Source: an uncultured Acinetobacter sp. (GTDB taxonomy: Bacteria > Pseudomonadota > Gammaproteobacteria > Pseudomonadales > Moraxellaceae). From it: a DNA stretch of 29,188 nucleotides. The notes beneath the pieces are model-generated. The model made no database searches. It saw only the letters and a program-made list of their open reading frames with translations, and was not told the origin of the DNA. Positions 15,534 through 24,244 of this stretch are shown one piece after another. The position numbers and the translations under genes were made by a program. The DNA is taken from the NCBI GenBank assembly GCA_900771065.1, contig CAAGMP010000059.1:1-29188 (forward strand). Direction: 5' to 3'. Each line of letters begins with the position of its first letter. Position 1 is the stretch's first letter.

Positions 15534-16705
15534 CTTTCACGATCCAGATTTTTTTCACGCGTTGTTGCTTCAATTTTAAGAATTAAACTAATCATCATAG
15601 CGCAAACAATTAAAGATGAACCACCATAACTAATAAAAGGTAAAGTTAAACCTTTAGTCGGTAACATGCCCATATTCATGCCTGCATTGACTAAAATTTG
15701 CAAAAAGAAAATGGTCGCAATACCAAATGCCAAATAACCTTCACGCAAATGATAATTTTGCAAAGCACGATAACCAATGCGCATACAACACGCCACCATG
15801 AGAAAAGATAAACTCAAGACCATTGCAATGCCTAAGAAACCAAATTCTTCACCTAAAATAGCTAACATAAAATCGGTATGTGCTTCGGGTAGGTAAGACA
15901 TTTTTTGAATGCTATGTCCTAAACCGACCCCAGTCCATTCACCGCGACCAAACGCCATTAACGCATTGGTCAATTGATAGCCTTTATCTAAAGGATCTGC
16001 CCACGGATTTGAAAATGAGGTTAAACGCTTTAAACGATACGGTTCAAATAAAATAAAGATCGTTAAAGCCAAAAAACCACAAATAAAAGCAACCAAAAAG
16101 TTGATAAATTTAGCACCTGCTAAGAAAAAAACCACAATAGTTGATACGCAAATCACGGCTGTTGCGCCCAAATCGGGTTCAATAATAATTAAAGTTGCTA
16201 AACTGGTCATAATGACGCCTAAACGCCATAATCCTAAGAATGAACCTCGAACTTCTTCAGCGCGCCTCACCACAAAATCGGCAGTGAAAATCGCCATTGT
16301 TAATTTAGCCACTTCAGAGGGTTGAAAAGTAAATCCTGCTAAAGAAATCCAACGTTTAGAACCATTGACATCAGTCCCAATCGCAAGCACTAAAACCAAT
16401 AAAGAAGCCGTCACCAACCATAAAAAAATGGTGTTATTGAGCCATGTTTTCAAAGAGAAAAAATAAATAATGGTCGCTGCAAACAACGCCACCACAATTG
16501 AAATAGCATGACGAAGAATATAATGTAATTCATTATTATTAATACGATCAGCATATGGCATAGAAGCCGATGCCACCATTATACTGCCAATAATCAATAA
16601 CGAAACGACGCAGAAAATCAGCACATTACGTACTGTCAATTCTTGCGGTAATTTATGGCTTAACGATCCTAGAGTATGACCGATATTTTGTGCAAAGCGA
16701 GCCAT
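15524..16705 (-). CDS. ftsW: Septal peptidoglycan glycosyltransferase FtsW (SEDS)
   Basis: A 393-residue SEDS-family polytopic membrane protein with about ten membrane segments after a short cytoplasmic N-terminus. Signatures include the QPSEVAKL segment (about 127-134), the extracellular loop with HTDFMLAILGEEFG, whose Asp is the catalytic residue of SEDS polymerases, and the C-terminal TKGLTLPFISYGGSS family motif. It polymerises lipid II at the division septum with FtsI. The start at 16705 has AGAGGA, embedded in the end of murD, 8 bases upstream. Its position after murD is as in division-and-cell-wall clusters, although murG and other dcw genes are absent here. Confidence 0.97.
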   Translation of the reverse strand: MARFAQNIGHTLGSLSHKLPQELTVRNVLIFCVVSLLIIGSIMVASASMPYADRINNNELHYILRHAISIVVALFAATIIYFFSLKTWLNNTIFLWLVTASLLVLVLAIGTDVNGSKRWISLAGFTFQPSEVAKLTMAIFTADFVVRRAEEVRGSFLGLWRLGVIMTSLATLIIIEPDLGATAVICVSTIVVFFLAGAKFINFLVAFICGFLALTIFILFEPYRLKRLTSFSNPWADPLDKGYQLTNALMAFGRGEWTGVGLGHSIQKMSYLPEAHTDFMLAILGEEFGFLGIAMVLSLSFLMVACCMRIGYRALQNYHLREGYLAFGIATIFFLQILVNAGMNMGMLPTKGLTLPFISYGGSSLIVCAMMISLILKIEATTREKNLDRESYS

Positions 16706-16709
16706 ACAA

Positions 16710-18068
16710 CTATTCCTCTGCTTGCGCTAAACCTTGAACAATTTCCACAAACATTTTGCCGCGTTGTGGGTAACCTGTGAACATATCAAAACTTGCACAA
16801 GCTGGTGAAAGCAAAACCACATCGTGAGCTTGCGTCTGTACTTGACATAATTGCACCGCTTCCAATAACGATTCTGCATGTAAAATAGAAGTTGTACCTT
16901 GAATAGCTTGTTCAATGATCGGGCGATCTTGTCCAATTAACACCGCAACTTTGGCATATTTTTTCAATGATGCATTCAAAGCAGTAAAATCTTGTCCTTT
17001 GCCTTGACCACCTAAAATAATGGCAACTTTTCCACCTTGTGCTTCAATTGCTGCGCCCAAACCATCTAATGCTGCTAAGGTTGCACCAATATTTGTCCCT
17101 TTAGAGTCATTGTAATAACGTACTTGATTAATTTCTTGCACAAATTCACAGCGATGCTCTAAACCTTTAAAAGTTTTTAAAGTATCTAACATGATATTTA
17201 CAGGTAAACCGATTGCCTCCCCTAATGCCAAACACGCCAAAGCATTGGCAACATTATGCGTGCCTTGAATATACATTTGTGAACTTTTTAACAAACGCTC
17301 ACGACCACGTGCCAACCAAATTGTGCCATCATCGTCTTTTAAAATGCCATATTGATTTAAATCGGGTGCATTTAAGCCAAAACTTTGTATTGGTGTGCTA
17401 TCCGCAATCAATGGACGAGTCAAGGCATCATCGCGGTTAAATACCACTTGTTCTGCGCCTTGGAAAATACGATGTTTTGCAGCATGATAGCCCAACATAT
17501 CACCATGACGATCTAAATGATCTTCACTCATATTTAAAACCACAGCCACTTTCGCTTTTAAATTTGAGGTAGTTTCCAATTGAAAACTTGATAATTCAAG
17601 CACATATAAATCAGGCTGATCTTGAACTAAATCTAAAGCAGGACGCCCTAAATTCCCTCCAACTGCAACATGAACACCTGCATTTTTCGCCATTAAACCA
17701 ATTAAAGTGGTGACCGTACTTTTTGCATTTGAACCTGTAATAGCAACAATCGGTTTATCTGTTTCACGACGTAAAATTTGGATTTCACTCACAACAGGAA
17801 TGTTATTTGCAATTGCCGCTTGAATAGGTGCTAATTTCGGGTCTAATCCCGGGCTAATGATAATTTCTTCTGCTTGTAACAATAAATCTTGATCGAGTTG
17901 TCCAAACACTTTTTCTACTGATTCAGGAATTTGATCTGCGCCCGGTGGATTTGCTCGTGAGTCGGTAACTGCAACGCGGTAGCCTTTTTTATGCAAAAAA
18001 TTAACCGCAGCCACACCTGAAATACCAAGACCTGCAACAACTTTAAGTCCACCACGTTGAATTAACAT
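16710..18068 (-). CDS. murD: UDP-N-acetylmuramoylalanine--D-glutamate ligase
   Basis: A 452-residue Mur ligase that adds D-glutamate to UDP-MurNAc-L-Ala. The N-terminal UDP-binding domain has AGLGISGVAAVNFL. The ATP site is the P-loop GSNAKSTVTT (about 111-120). The central domain shows NMSEDHLDRHG, and the C-terminal domain the YYNDSKGTN and LSPACASFDMF segments. The start has GAGG 5 bases upstream. A terminator for the feo operon lies upstream at 18145-18169, so murD-ftsW probably has its own promoter in the 75 AT-rich bases between; I see no clear consensus there. ftsW begins 4 bases after the stop. Confidence 0.98.
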   Translation of the reverse strand: MLIQRGGLKVVAGLGISGVAAVNFLHKKGYRVAVTDSRANPPGADQIPESVEKVFGQLDQDLLLQAEEIIISPGLDPKLAPIQAAIANNIPVVSEIQILRRETDKPIVAITGSNAKSTVTTLIGLMAKNAGVHVAVGGNLGRPALDLVQDQPDLYVLELSSFQLETTSNLKAKVAVVLNMSEDHLDRHGDMLGYHAAKHRIFQGAEQVVFNRDDALTRPLIADSTPIQSFGLNAPDLNQYGILKDDDGTIWLARGRERLLKSSQMYIQGTHNVANALACLALGEAIGLPVNIMLDTLKTFKGLEHRCEFVQEINQVRYYNDSKGTNIGATLAALDGLGAAIEAQGGKVAIILGGQGKGQDFTALNASLKKYAKVAVLIGQDRPIIEQAIQGTTSILHAESLLEAVQLCQVQTQAHDVVLLSPACASFDMFTGYPQRGKMFVEIVQGLAQAEE

Positions 18069-18144
18069 TTTTGCCTCATGTTTAGTTAATTTTAATTCGG
18101 TGAAATGTTAGCACTTTGCAGAGTTTGATTGATTTTTTTTTATG

Positions 18145-18169
18145 AAAAAAGCCGTCATCTAGACGGCTT
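18145..18169 (-). terminator. Terminator of the feo operon
   Basis: AAGCCGTC (18149-18156) and GACGGCTT (18162-18169) form an 8-bp stem with a 5-base loop. Leaving on the minus strand it runs into TTTTTT. It begins a few bases after the stop of the last feo-linked gene. Confidence 0.88.
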
Positions 18170-18172
18170 ATT

Positions 18173-18412
18173 TTATTTCCATTTTACAGTTTGAATGGGG
18201 GTAGATGATTTATTCGATGGACAATCACAACCACCTGCACATCCTGAAGCCATTTTAGGCTGCAACCATTTGGCTAAGGTCATATAATTTTTTTGTGCGC
18301 ACCATTGCGACAATTTAAGGAAAAAAGCATGTGCTGTTTTTGGCAATAATTTTTTAAAAACAACAACGATACTCCAACACAGTAAAACCGCAATAATCAA
18401 AATTTCAATCAT
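18173..18412 (-). CDS. Small membrane protein with C-terminal cysteines, feo-linked
   Basis: A 79-residue protein. Residues 2-20 form one membrane segment. A basic, helical middle (about 21-52) follows, then a C-terminal tail with cysteines in CAGGCDCP (about 58-65). The layout resembles the DUF6587 type of small proteins found beside feoB, though I cannot confirm the family by search. The ATG at 18412 has AGAGGA about 8 bases upstream; a longer frame reaching into feoB is unlikely. It begins 17 bases after the feoB stop, in the place where enterobacteria have feoC. It is not FeoC-like in fold, since there is no winged-helix pattern. The cysteines could bind iron or an iron-sulfur cluster. 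Confidence 0.85.
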   Translation of the reverse strand: MIEILIIAVLLCWSIVVVFKKLLPKTAHAFFLKLSQWCAQKNYMTLAKWLQPKMASGCAGGCDCPSNKSSTPIQTVKWK

Positions 18413-18429
18413 GATTTTTTCCTCTTTAT

Positions 18430-20286
18430 TTATGTGGTGAGTGCTGAAGCAATTTGATAAGTTAAAAATGACATTAAATACGCCAAACCAAACAAATAAG
18501 CCGTCATCACCGCCACAACTTTCCAAGATGCTGTTTCACGACGAATAGTGGCTAAAGTTGCCAAACAATGTGGTGCATAAATAAACCAAACTAATAAAGA
18601 CAAACCTGTTGCCAATGACCAACCCAATTCACCACCACCACCAATTAATGCCGCTAAACCTTGTGACATCGCATCTTCATCAGTAGATGACAACGCGTAA
18701 ACCGTGCCTAATGCTGAAACCACAACTTCTCGTGCTGCCATCGCAGGAATTAAAGCAATACAAATTTGCCAACTAAAACCCAACGGCGCAAAAATAGGCT
18801 GCAACAAGTGTCCCAACATACCTGCAAAAGAATAATCAATGTCAGGTAAAGTCGCACCGTCTGGCGCTTGTGGAAAAGTACACAAAAACCAAAGCAAAAC
18901 AGATAACGCAAAAATAATGCCACCAACCCGTTTTAAGAAAATTTTGGTTCGATCCAATAAACCAATCCAAATATTTTTAAAATCGGGAAAACGATAACTC
19001 GGCAATTCTAATAACAGCATGTATTCTGATTTATCTTTTTGAAAAAATTTGAGCACATACGAAACCAATAAAGCACTCAAAATTCCTGCCATATACAACC
19101 CAAATAACACCAAACCTTGCAAATTAAGCACACCTGCAATGGTTCGATCAGGAATAAATGCTGCAATCAATAATGCATACACAGGCAAACGTGCCGAACA
19201 AGTCATTAAAGGTGCAACAAAAATAGTTGTTAAACGATCACGCGGGTCACTAATAGTTCGAGATGCCATAATGCCGGGAATTGCACAAGCAAAACTAGAC
19301 AACAAAGGAATAAACGCGCGACCACTTAACCCTGCTTTATACATAAGTTTATCGAGTAAAAAAGCAGCTCGCGGCAAATAACCCGATTCTTCTAACAGCA
19401 AGATAAAAAAGAATAAAATAATAATTTGAGGTAAAAAAACAACAACCCCACCCGCACCCGCAATAATGCCATCCACCACCAAACTATTTAGTAATGGCTG
19501 TGAAATATATGCGCCTAAGGTTTCACCCAACCAAGCAAAAAAACTTTCAATGCCATCCATAAATGGGGCTGCCCAAGTAAAAACCGCTTGGAAAACCACA
19601 AACATTAAGACAGCTAGGCTAAGTAAACCCAAAACAGGATGTAAAAATAATCGGTCTAAAAATTCTGTTCGTTTGTCGGCATGATCAACTGAATGCACAA
19701 CATCATTTAAAATCGTTTGAATACGATGATGAGTATCACCCGATAAACCACTCAATTCATTTTGTGGTTCAGAATACAGTTTTTTATCTAAAGCATTTAA
19801 TAAAGTATCAATACCTGTATTTTTTACCGCAACCGTTTCAACAACAGGAATACCTAAACGTTCAGAGAGTTTTTGTGTATTGATTTGCATACCACGACGA
19901 CGTGCTTCGTCCATCATGTTTAAAACCAAAAGAATTGGGCGTTTTAGCTCAATCATTTCCAAAACTAAACCCAAATGTAATTTTAAGTTTGTCGCATCTA
20001 CAACACACAAAAAAACATCTTGTTCGGCTTCATCGGCAATTCTGCCATGAACCACATCGCGGGTTACTTCTTCATCTAAACTTGTTGCGTTTAAACTATA
20101 CGTACCGGGCAAATCAAGAACGCGTACTGCTTGCCCCGAAGGCAAAGTAAATTGTCCTACTTTACGTTCAACCGTCACGCCCGCATAGTTGGCAACTTTT
20201 TGCCGTGTTCCTGTTAAATGGTTAAATAAAGAGGTTTTACCACAGTTCGGATTACCAATCAGGGCAACTCGTAACGCTTGATTCAT
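18430..20286 (-). CDS. feoB: Ferrous iron transporter FeoB
   Basis: A 618-residue inner-membrane Fe(II) transporter. The N-terminal GTPase domain has GNPNCGKTSLF (G1, 10-20), DLPGTYS (G3, about 59-65) and NMMD (G4, about 122-125), then a short helical spacer. The membrane part has two Gate repeats with the conserved cysteines in SSFACAIPGIM and PLMTCSARLPVY. It is about 150 residues shorter than E. coli FeoB (773 residues), mostly because of a short spacer and a short C-terminus, yet it ends in membrane helices and looks complete. It overlaps feoA by ATGA. The small cysteine protein follows after 17 bases. Confidence 0.98.
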   Translation of the reverse strand: MNQALRVALIGNPNCGKTSLFNHLTGTRQKVANYAGVTVERKVGQFTLPSGQAVRVLDLPGTYSLNATSLDEEVTRDVVHGRIADEAEQDVFLCVVDATNLKLHLGLVLEMIELKRPILLVLNMMDEARRRGMQINTQKLSERLGIPVVETVAVKNTGIDTLLNALDKKLYSEPQNELSGLSGDTHHRIQTILNDVVHSVDHADKRTEFLDRLFLHPVLGLLSLAVLMFVVFQAVFTWAAPFMDGIESFFAWLGETLGAYISQPLLNSLVVDGIIAGAGGVVVFLPQIIILFFFILLLEESGYLPRAAFLLDKLMYKAGLSGRAFIPLLSSFACAIPGIMASRTISDPRDRLTTIFVAPLMTCSARLPVYALLIAAFIPDRTIAGVLNLQGLVLFGLYMAGILSALLVSYVLKFFQKDKSEYMLLLELPSYRFPDFKNIWIGLLDRTKIFLKRVGGIIFALSVLLWFLCTFPQAPDGATLPDIDYSFAGMLGHLLQPIFAPLGFSWQICIALIPAMAAREVVVSALGTVYALSSTDEDAMSQGLAALIGGGGELGWSLATGLSLLVWFIYAPHCLATLATIRRETASWKVVAVMTAYLFGLAYLMSFLTYQIASALTT

Positions 20287-20537
20287 GTTGATGATTCCTC
20301 AATTTCAATACGCGCTGCTTCGTTTTTGCGCAAGGCAAAACGCGTAAAGCCAATTTGAATTAAAATTGGGTCACCACCAAAAATACCACGCGTCACAACT
20401 TTCACTTGCGCACCGGGAATAAAGCCTAAAGTTTCAAGACGACTTGCCACCAGATCAGCCTCAGAATGATCATGAACGATACGATGGATCTTATGAATCA
20501 CGGCTGTTTTTTTGATTTTTAAATCAGATAAACGCAC
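20283..20537 (-). CDS. feoA: Ferrous iron transport protein FeoA
   Basis: An 84-residue SH3-like protein of the FeoA family. It begins with RLSDLKIKKTAVIHKI, has the middle RLETLGFIPGAQVKVV that is the FeoA core, and ends with FALRKNEAARIEIE. It assists FeoB in ferrous iron uptake. Two GTG starts are possible. The one at 20537 is chosen because AGGG is about 6 bases before it, and FeoA proteins usually begin at this MRLSDL. The GTG at 20546 would touch the ribosome site. It is the first gene of the feo operon, with a Fur box upstream. Confidence 0.95.
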   Translation of the reverse strand: MRLSDLKIKKTAVIHKIHRIVHDHSEADLVASRLETLGFIPGAQVKVVTRGIFGGDPILIQIGFTRFALRKNEAARIEIEESST

Positions 20538-20563
20538 ACGCTTCACCCTAAATAGTTTTGAAT

Positions 20564-20593
20564 ATTATACATACAAATGAGAATAATTAACAA
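20564..20593 (-). promoter_or_regulatory. feo promoter with overlapping Fur box
   Basis: On the minus strand TTGTTA (20593-20588), 18 bases and a perfect TATAAT (20569-20564) form a promoter. The Fur-like core AATGAGAATAATT (20576-20588, plus strand) matches the central 13 bases of the Fur consensus at 11 positions and fills the spacer. An inverted copy of the half-site, AATTCTCATT, lies at 20609-20618. Repression by iron-loaded Fur is the expected control. Confidence 0.75.
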
Positions 20594-20787
20594 ATCGGAT
20601 TTAATTTCAATTCTCATTGAGTTATATCACATCAACGATTGTTGTAGGTTACATTACAGATGATAAAAACAATCAATTTAATCGTTTTCTCAAATGATTT
20701 GGGGACTTAACAATATGATGTTATTTTTTCTAAGCCGCTTTTTTTGCTATGCTTGTCTTTTATTTTTCAAAAAATGAAGGGTTAGTC

Positions 20788-21603
20788 ATGACATTTCCCC
20801 GTTCAAAAACAATGATTATTGCCTGTGGTTTTGCATCGAGTTTATTTTTATTGGGCTGTTCATCCAAAGAAGATAAAGAAAAACAAGCGATGCTCACCGC
20901 AAGTGCACCAGCAACGGGAGAAGCCTCAACATTGACCGAACGCAATGCGCAAAATCGTTTAATTCAAAAACTCACCGCCCACTTTGCAACAGCCAATTTG
21001 CAAGTGAAAATTTTAGGTGTCAAAGCTACGGAAGTGCCTAATTTATATTGGGTTGAACTTGAAAATCAACCTGCTGTTTTTGCTACCGCCGATGGGCAAT
21101 ATATTATTCAAGGGGATATTATCCGTTTAGGTCAAAAAGAATTATCTAGTGTCAATCAAGAATTACAAAGTGCAGCCAACAAAAAATTATTGGCGCAACT
21201 CGATCCGAAAGACCTGATTATTTACCCTGCACAAGGTCAAACTAAACATATTATTTATGTATTTACCGATGTGAGTTGTCCGTATTGTCATAAATTACAT
21301 GAAGATTTACCAAACATTACGGCAAAAGGCATTGAAGTTCGTTATATTGCATGGCCGCGTGGTGAACAATTTATTCCTAATATGGAAAGTGTATGGTGTA
21401 GTGCTGACCGTAAAGCCGCATTTGATCAAGCCATTAAAGACCAACCAATTGCCCCTGCGACTTGTGTTAACCCTGTACGTGCACAATATCAACTTGGTTT
21501 AAGCATGGGAGTCAATGGAACACCTGCGATTTATAGTGAAAATGGTCAATATTTAGGAGGCTATCTCACTGCCAATGAAATTCTTGAACATTTAAAAAAC
21601 TAA
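20788..21603 (+). CDS. dsbC: DsbC-like thiol:disulfide isomerase with lipobox
   Basis: A 271-residue DsbC/DsbG-type protein. The N-terminal part matches the dimerisation domain and linker. The thioredoxin-like domain has the active site CPYC in DVSCPYCHKLHEDLP (about 160-174) and the cis-proline motif GTPAIY near residue 247. Such proteins reshuffle wrong disulfides outside the cytoplasm. The signal peptide ends in a lipobox, LLGC followed by SSKED, so the protein is probably lipid-anchored, unlike soluble E. coli DsbC. The ATG at 20788 follows AAGGG. The next genes are hom-thrC, the same order as in Pseudomonas. Confidence 0.92.
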   Translation: MTFPRSKTMIIACGFASSLFLLGCSSKEDKEKQAMLTASAPATGEASTLTERNAQNRLIQKLTAHFATANLQVKILGVKATEVPNLYWVELENQPAVFATADGQYIIQGDIIRLGQKELSSVNQELQSAANKKLLAQLDPKDLIIYPAQGQTKHIIYVFTDVSCPYCHKLHEDLPNITAKGIEVRYIAWPRGEQFIPNMESVWCSADRKAAFDQAIKDQPIAPATCVNPVRAQYQLGLSMGVNGTPAIYSENGQYLGGYLTANEILEHLKN

Positions 21604-21701
21604 TTTTTATGATTTAAATTACTGTTTTTTATGTATTATTCGAATTTTAAAAAATTCAATAGAGTGATTGCTTTTTTTTAGCTATGATCTATATTTTCCC
21701 T

Positions 21702-21707
21702 TATAAT
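21702..21707 (+). promoter_or_regulatory. Candidate hom -10 element
   Basis: A perfect TATAAT lies 26 bases before the hom GTG in the 130-base gap after dsbC. No -35 of quality is seen at 16-18 bases upstream, so this is a weak call. No hairpin terminator for dsbC is evident in the gap. Confidence 0.4.
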
Positions 21708-21733
21708 CGATTATTTATTATGTGGAGTGTGAC

Positions 21734-23038
21734 GTGAAACCAGTTCGTCTAGCAATCCTCGGTCTTGGTACTGTCGGTGGCGGAGCCCTTAAACTATTAC
21801 AAGAAAATGCTGCTGAGATTAGACGTCGCACAGGTCGTGAAATTCAAATTACCCATGTCGGTACACGTCGTCCACGTCCTGATTTGAATTTACCTGAGAC
21901 AGTTAAACAAAGCGCAGATTTGCTCGACATTGTGCGTCAAGCCGATGTCGATGTCGTCATTGAGGTTATGGGTGGCATTCACCCTGCTTATGAAGTCATC
22001 AAAGAAGCTATTTTGCATGGCAAACAAGTGGTTACTGCCAACAAAGCATTATTAGCAGAACATGGCAATGAACTTTTCAAACTTGCCGATGATCATAAAG
22101 TACAAATTGCCTATGAAGCGGCTGTTGCTGGTGGTATTCCCATCATTAAAGTGATGCGTGAAGGTTTGGCTGCCAATAAAATTGAATGGTTAGCAGGCAT
22201 CATTAATGGTACAGGCAACTTTATTTTAACTGAAATGCGTGATAAAGGTCGTGCTTTTGCAGACGTACTTCAAGAAGCACAAGAATTGGGTTATGCCGAA
22301 GCCGATCCAACTTTTGATGTTGAAGGCATTGATGCAGCACACAAACTCACTTTATTGGCTTCAATTGCATTTGGTATTCCATTACAGTTCGACAAAGTAT
22401 TTACTGAAGGCATTAGCAAAATTACCGCACAAGATGTTAAATATGCAGAAGATTTAGGTTTTCGTATTAAACATTTAGGTATTGCTCGGCGTACTGTCGA
22501 AGGGATTGAGCTACGTGTACATCCAACTTTAATTCCTGAAGAACAGCTCATTGCTAACGTCAATGGTGTTAAAAATGCGGTGTTGGTCCAAGCCAATGCA
22601 GTCGGTCCAACATTATATTATGGTGCAGGCGCAGGTGCAGGTCCAACAGCTTCAGCTGTGGTTGCAGATGTCGTTGATATTGTCCGTGATATTTCGTATA
22701 CCGAAGATGGTGCAGGCACTATTCCACAGTTGGCTTTTGAAAGCTTAAGTGATTTACCAATTTTACCACGTGAAGAAATGACCACAGGTTATTACATTCG
22801 TGTCAATGCGGAAGATCAAACTGGCGTTTTAGCTGAAATCACCAGCATTTTAAGCCGTAATGGGATTAGTATTGATGCCATCATGCAACAATCTCGCTTA
22901 AAAGATCTTATTCCTATCGTGATTCTGACCGATCCTGTGAAAGAATCTAAAATGGACGAAGCTTTACAGCAAATCCAAGCACTTTCCGTCATTCATGGCG
23001 AAATCATCCGAATTCGTTTAGAATCGCTTGATAATTAA
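21734..23038 (+). CDS. hom: Homoserine dehydrogenase
   Basis: A 434-residue monofunctional homoserine dehydrogenase that reduces aspartate semialdehyde to homoserine. The N-terminal Rossmann domain has LGLGTVGGGALKLL (about 8-21). The catalytic region includes NGTGNFILTEM and the ADPTFDVEGIDAAHKL segment with substrate-binding residues. A C-terminal ACT domain begins at YYIRVNAEDQTGVLAEI (about 355) and is the usual site of threonine feedback inhibition. The start is the GTG at 21734, with TGGAG 6 bases upstream; a GTG at 21722 is in frame but without a ribosome site. thrC follows after a gap of about 56 bases that holds a small hairpin. Confidence 0.97.
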   Translation: MKPVRLAILGLGTVGGGALKLLQENAAEIRRRTGREIQITHVGTRRPRPDLNLPETVKQSADLLDIVRQADVDVVIEVMGGIHPAYEVIKEAILHGKQVVTANKALLAEHGNELFKLADDHKVQIAYEAAVAGGIPIIKVMREGLAANKIEWLAGIINGTGNFILTEMRDKGRAFADVLQEAQELGYAEADPTFDVEGIDAAHKLTLLASIAFGIPLQFDKVFTEGISKITAQDVKYAEDLGFRIKHLGIARRTVEGIELRVHPTLIPEEQLIANVNGVKNAVLVQANAVGPTLYYGAGAGAGPTASAVVADVVDIVRDISYTEDGAGTIPQLAFESLSDLPILPREEMTTGYYIRVNAEDQTGVLAEITSILSRNGISIDAIMQQSRLKDLIPIVILTDPVKESKMDEALQQIQALSVIHGEIIRIRLESLDN

Positions 23039-23047
23039 TCGGGTTGA

Positions 23048-23061
23048 GGGGAATACTCCCC
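23048..23061 (+). other. Small GC-rich hairpin in the hom-thrC gap
   Basis: GGGGA-ATAC-TCCCC is a perfect 5-bp stem with a 4-base loop, 10 bases after the hom stop. There is no T run, so it is not a terminator. It covers the only strong Shine-Dalgarno-like sequence (GAGGGG) in the gap and could limit ribosome loading for thrC. Confidence 0.5.
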
Positions 23062-23094
23062 ATGCCAAGCTCTACCCACAATTGGAACATCATC

Positions 23095-24234
23095 ATGTCA
23101 AATGCCAATCGTTATACTGGTTTAGTTGACCGCTATCGCGACCGTTTACCTGTATCTGCAACTACAAAAGCAATTTCTTTAGGTGAAGGTAATACACCTC
23201 TTATTAAACTTGCTAATATTCCACGCATTATCGGTAAAGATGTTGAAATTTATGTGAAGTACGAGGGCTTAAACCCGACTGGTTCATTTAAAGACCGTGG
23301 TATGACTATGGCAGTCACCAAAGCGGTTGAAGAAGGTTCAAAAGCCATTATCTGTGCTTCAACAGGTAACACCTCTGCAGCCGCAGCCGCTTATGCAGCG
23401 CGTGCAGGCATTAAAGCATTTGTTTTAATTCCTGAAGGTAAAATTGCAATGGGTAAAATGGCACAAGCGATGATGTATGGTGCAATTACTATGCAAATTC
23501 GTGGTAACTTCGATGATGGGATGCGTCTTGTTAAAGAAGTCGCAGACCAAGCACCTGTTACAATTGTGAATTCAATTAACCCTTACCGTTTGCAAGGTCA
23601 AAAAACCATTGCTTATGAAATTGTTGAAGAATTGGGTCGTGCGCCTGATTATCACTGTTTACCTGTGGGTAATGCAGGTAACATCACTGCACACTGGATG
23701 GGTTATACTGAAGCCGTAGCAAACCAACCTGCTGATCAATTTGAAGCTGTTGTTTATGATGCACAAACAGATCAATTTACAGGTCCAAAACCTGAAGGTT
23801 TACCAACAATGGTAGGTTATCAAGCATCGGGTGCTGCGCCATTTTTACGTGGTGCACCAGTAGAAAATCCTGAAACCATTGCTACAGCCATTCGTATTGG
23901 TAACCCACAAAGTTGGAATCATGCGAAAGCGGTAGTACGTGATTCTCAAGGTTGGTTCGATGAATTAACTGATACTGAAATTTTAGAAGCACAACGTTTA
24001 CTTTCAATGTATGAAGGTGTTTTTGTTGAACCTGCTTCTGCAGCTTCAATTGGTGGTGCAATTCGCGATATTAAAGCAGGTAAAATTGCTGAAGGTTCAG
24101 TGATTGTATGTACTGTGACAGGCAACGGTTTAAAAGACCCTGACACTGCAATTAAACAATGTTCAGATGCAGTCATGTTGTCAATTGATGCCACAATGGA
24201 TCAAGTACGCGATTCAATTTTATCAAATATGTAA
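23095..24234 (+). CDS. thrC: Threonine synthase
   Basis: A 379-residue PLP enzyme that makes threonine from O-phosphohomoserine. The PLP lysine is in NPTGSFKDRGMT (about residues 55-66), with ASTGNTSAAAAAYAARAG after it and the phosphate-binding VGNAGNITAHW loop. It belongs to the shorter threonine synthase type, unlike the roughly 470-residue Pseudomonas ThrC. Starts at 23062 and 23044 are in frame. MSNANRYTG at 23095 is preferred because it agrees with Acinetobacter ThrC as I recall it, although the ribosome site is weak (TTGGA about 10 bases before). It ends at a strong hairpin at 24245. Confidence 0.96.
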   Translation: MSNANRYTGLVDRYRDRLPVSATTKAISLGEGNTPLIKLANIPRIIGKDVEIYVKYEGLNPTGSFKDRGMTMAVTKAVEEGSKAIICASTGNTSAAAAAYAARAGIKAFVLIPEGKIAMGKMAQAMMYGAITMQIRGNFDDGMRLVKEVADQAPVTIVNSINPYRLQGQKTIAYEIVEELGRAPDYHCLPVGNAGNITAHWMGYTEAVANQPADQFEAVVYDAQTDQFTGPKPEGLPTMVGYQASGAAPFLRGAPVENPETIATAIRIGNPQSWNHAKAVVRDSQGWFDELTDTEILEAQRLLSMYEGVFVEPASAASIGGAIRDIKAGKIAEGSVIVCTVTGNGLKDPDTAIKQCSDAVMLSIDATMDQVRDSILSNM

Positions 24235-24244
24235 GTTCAAAAAT

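Noticed and set aside
18413..18526. Longer N-terminus for the 79-residue feo-linked protein
   Set aside because: It would overlap feoB by about 100 bases, while the ATG at 18412 has a good ribosome site and begins directly with the membrane segment.
20617..20635. FNR or CRP site upstream of feoA
   Set aside because: TTGA...TCAA arms are present, but the spacing does not fit the FNR consensus, and only one good CRP half-site (TGTGA) is found.
23044..23094. Extended thrC N-terminus from 23044 or 23062
   Set aside because: The extra residues do not match the usual start of this enzyme type, and they are encoded over the small hairpin. Kept only as an alternative.
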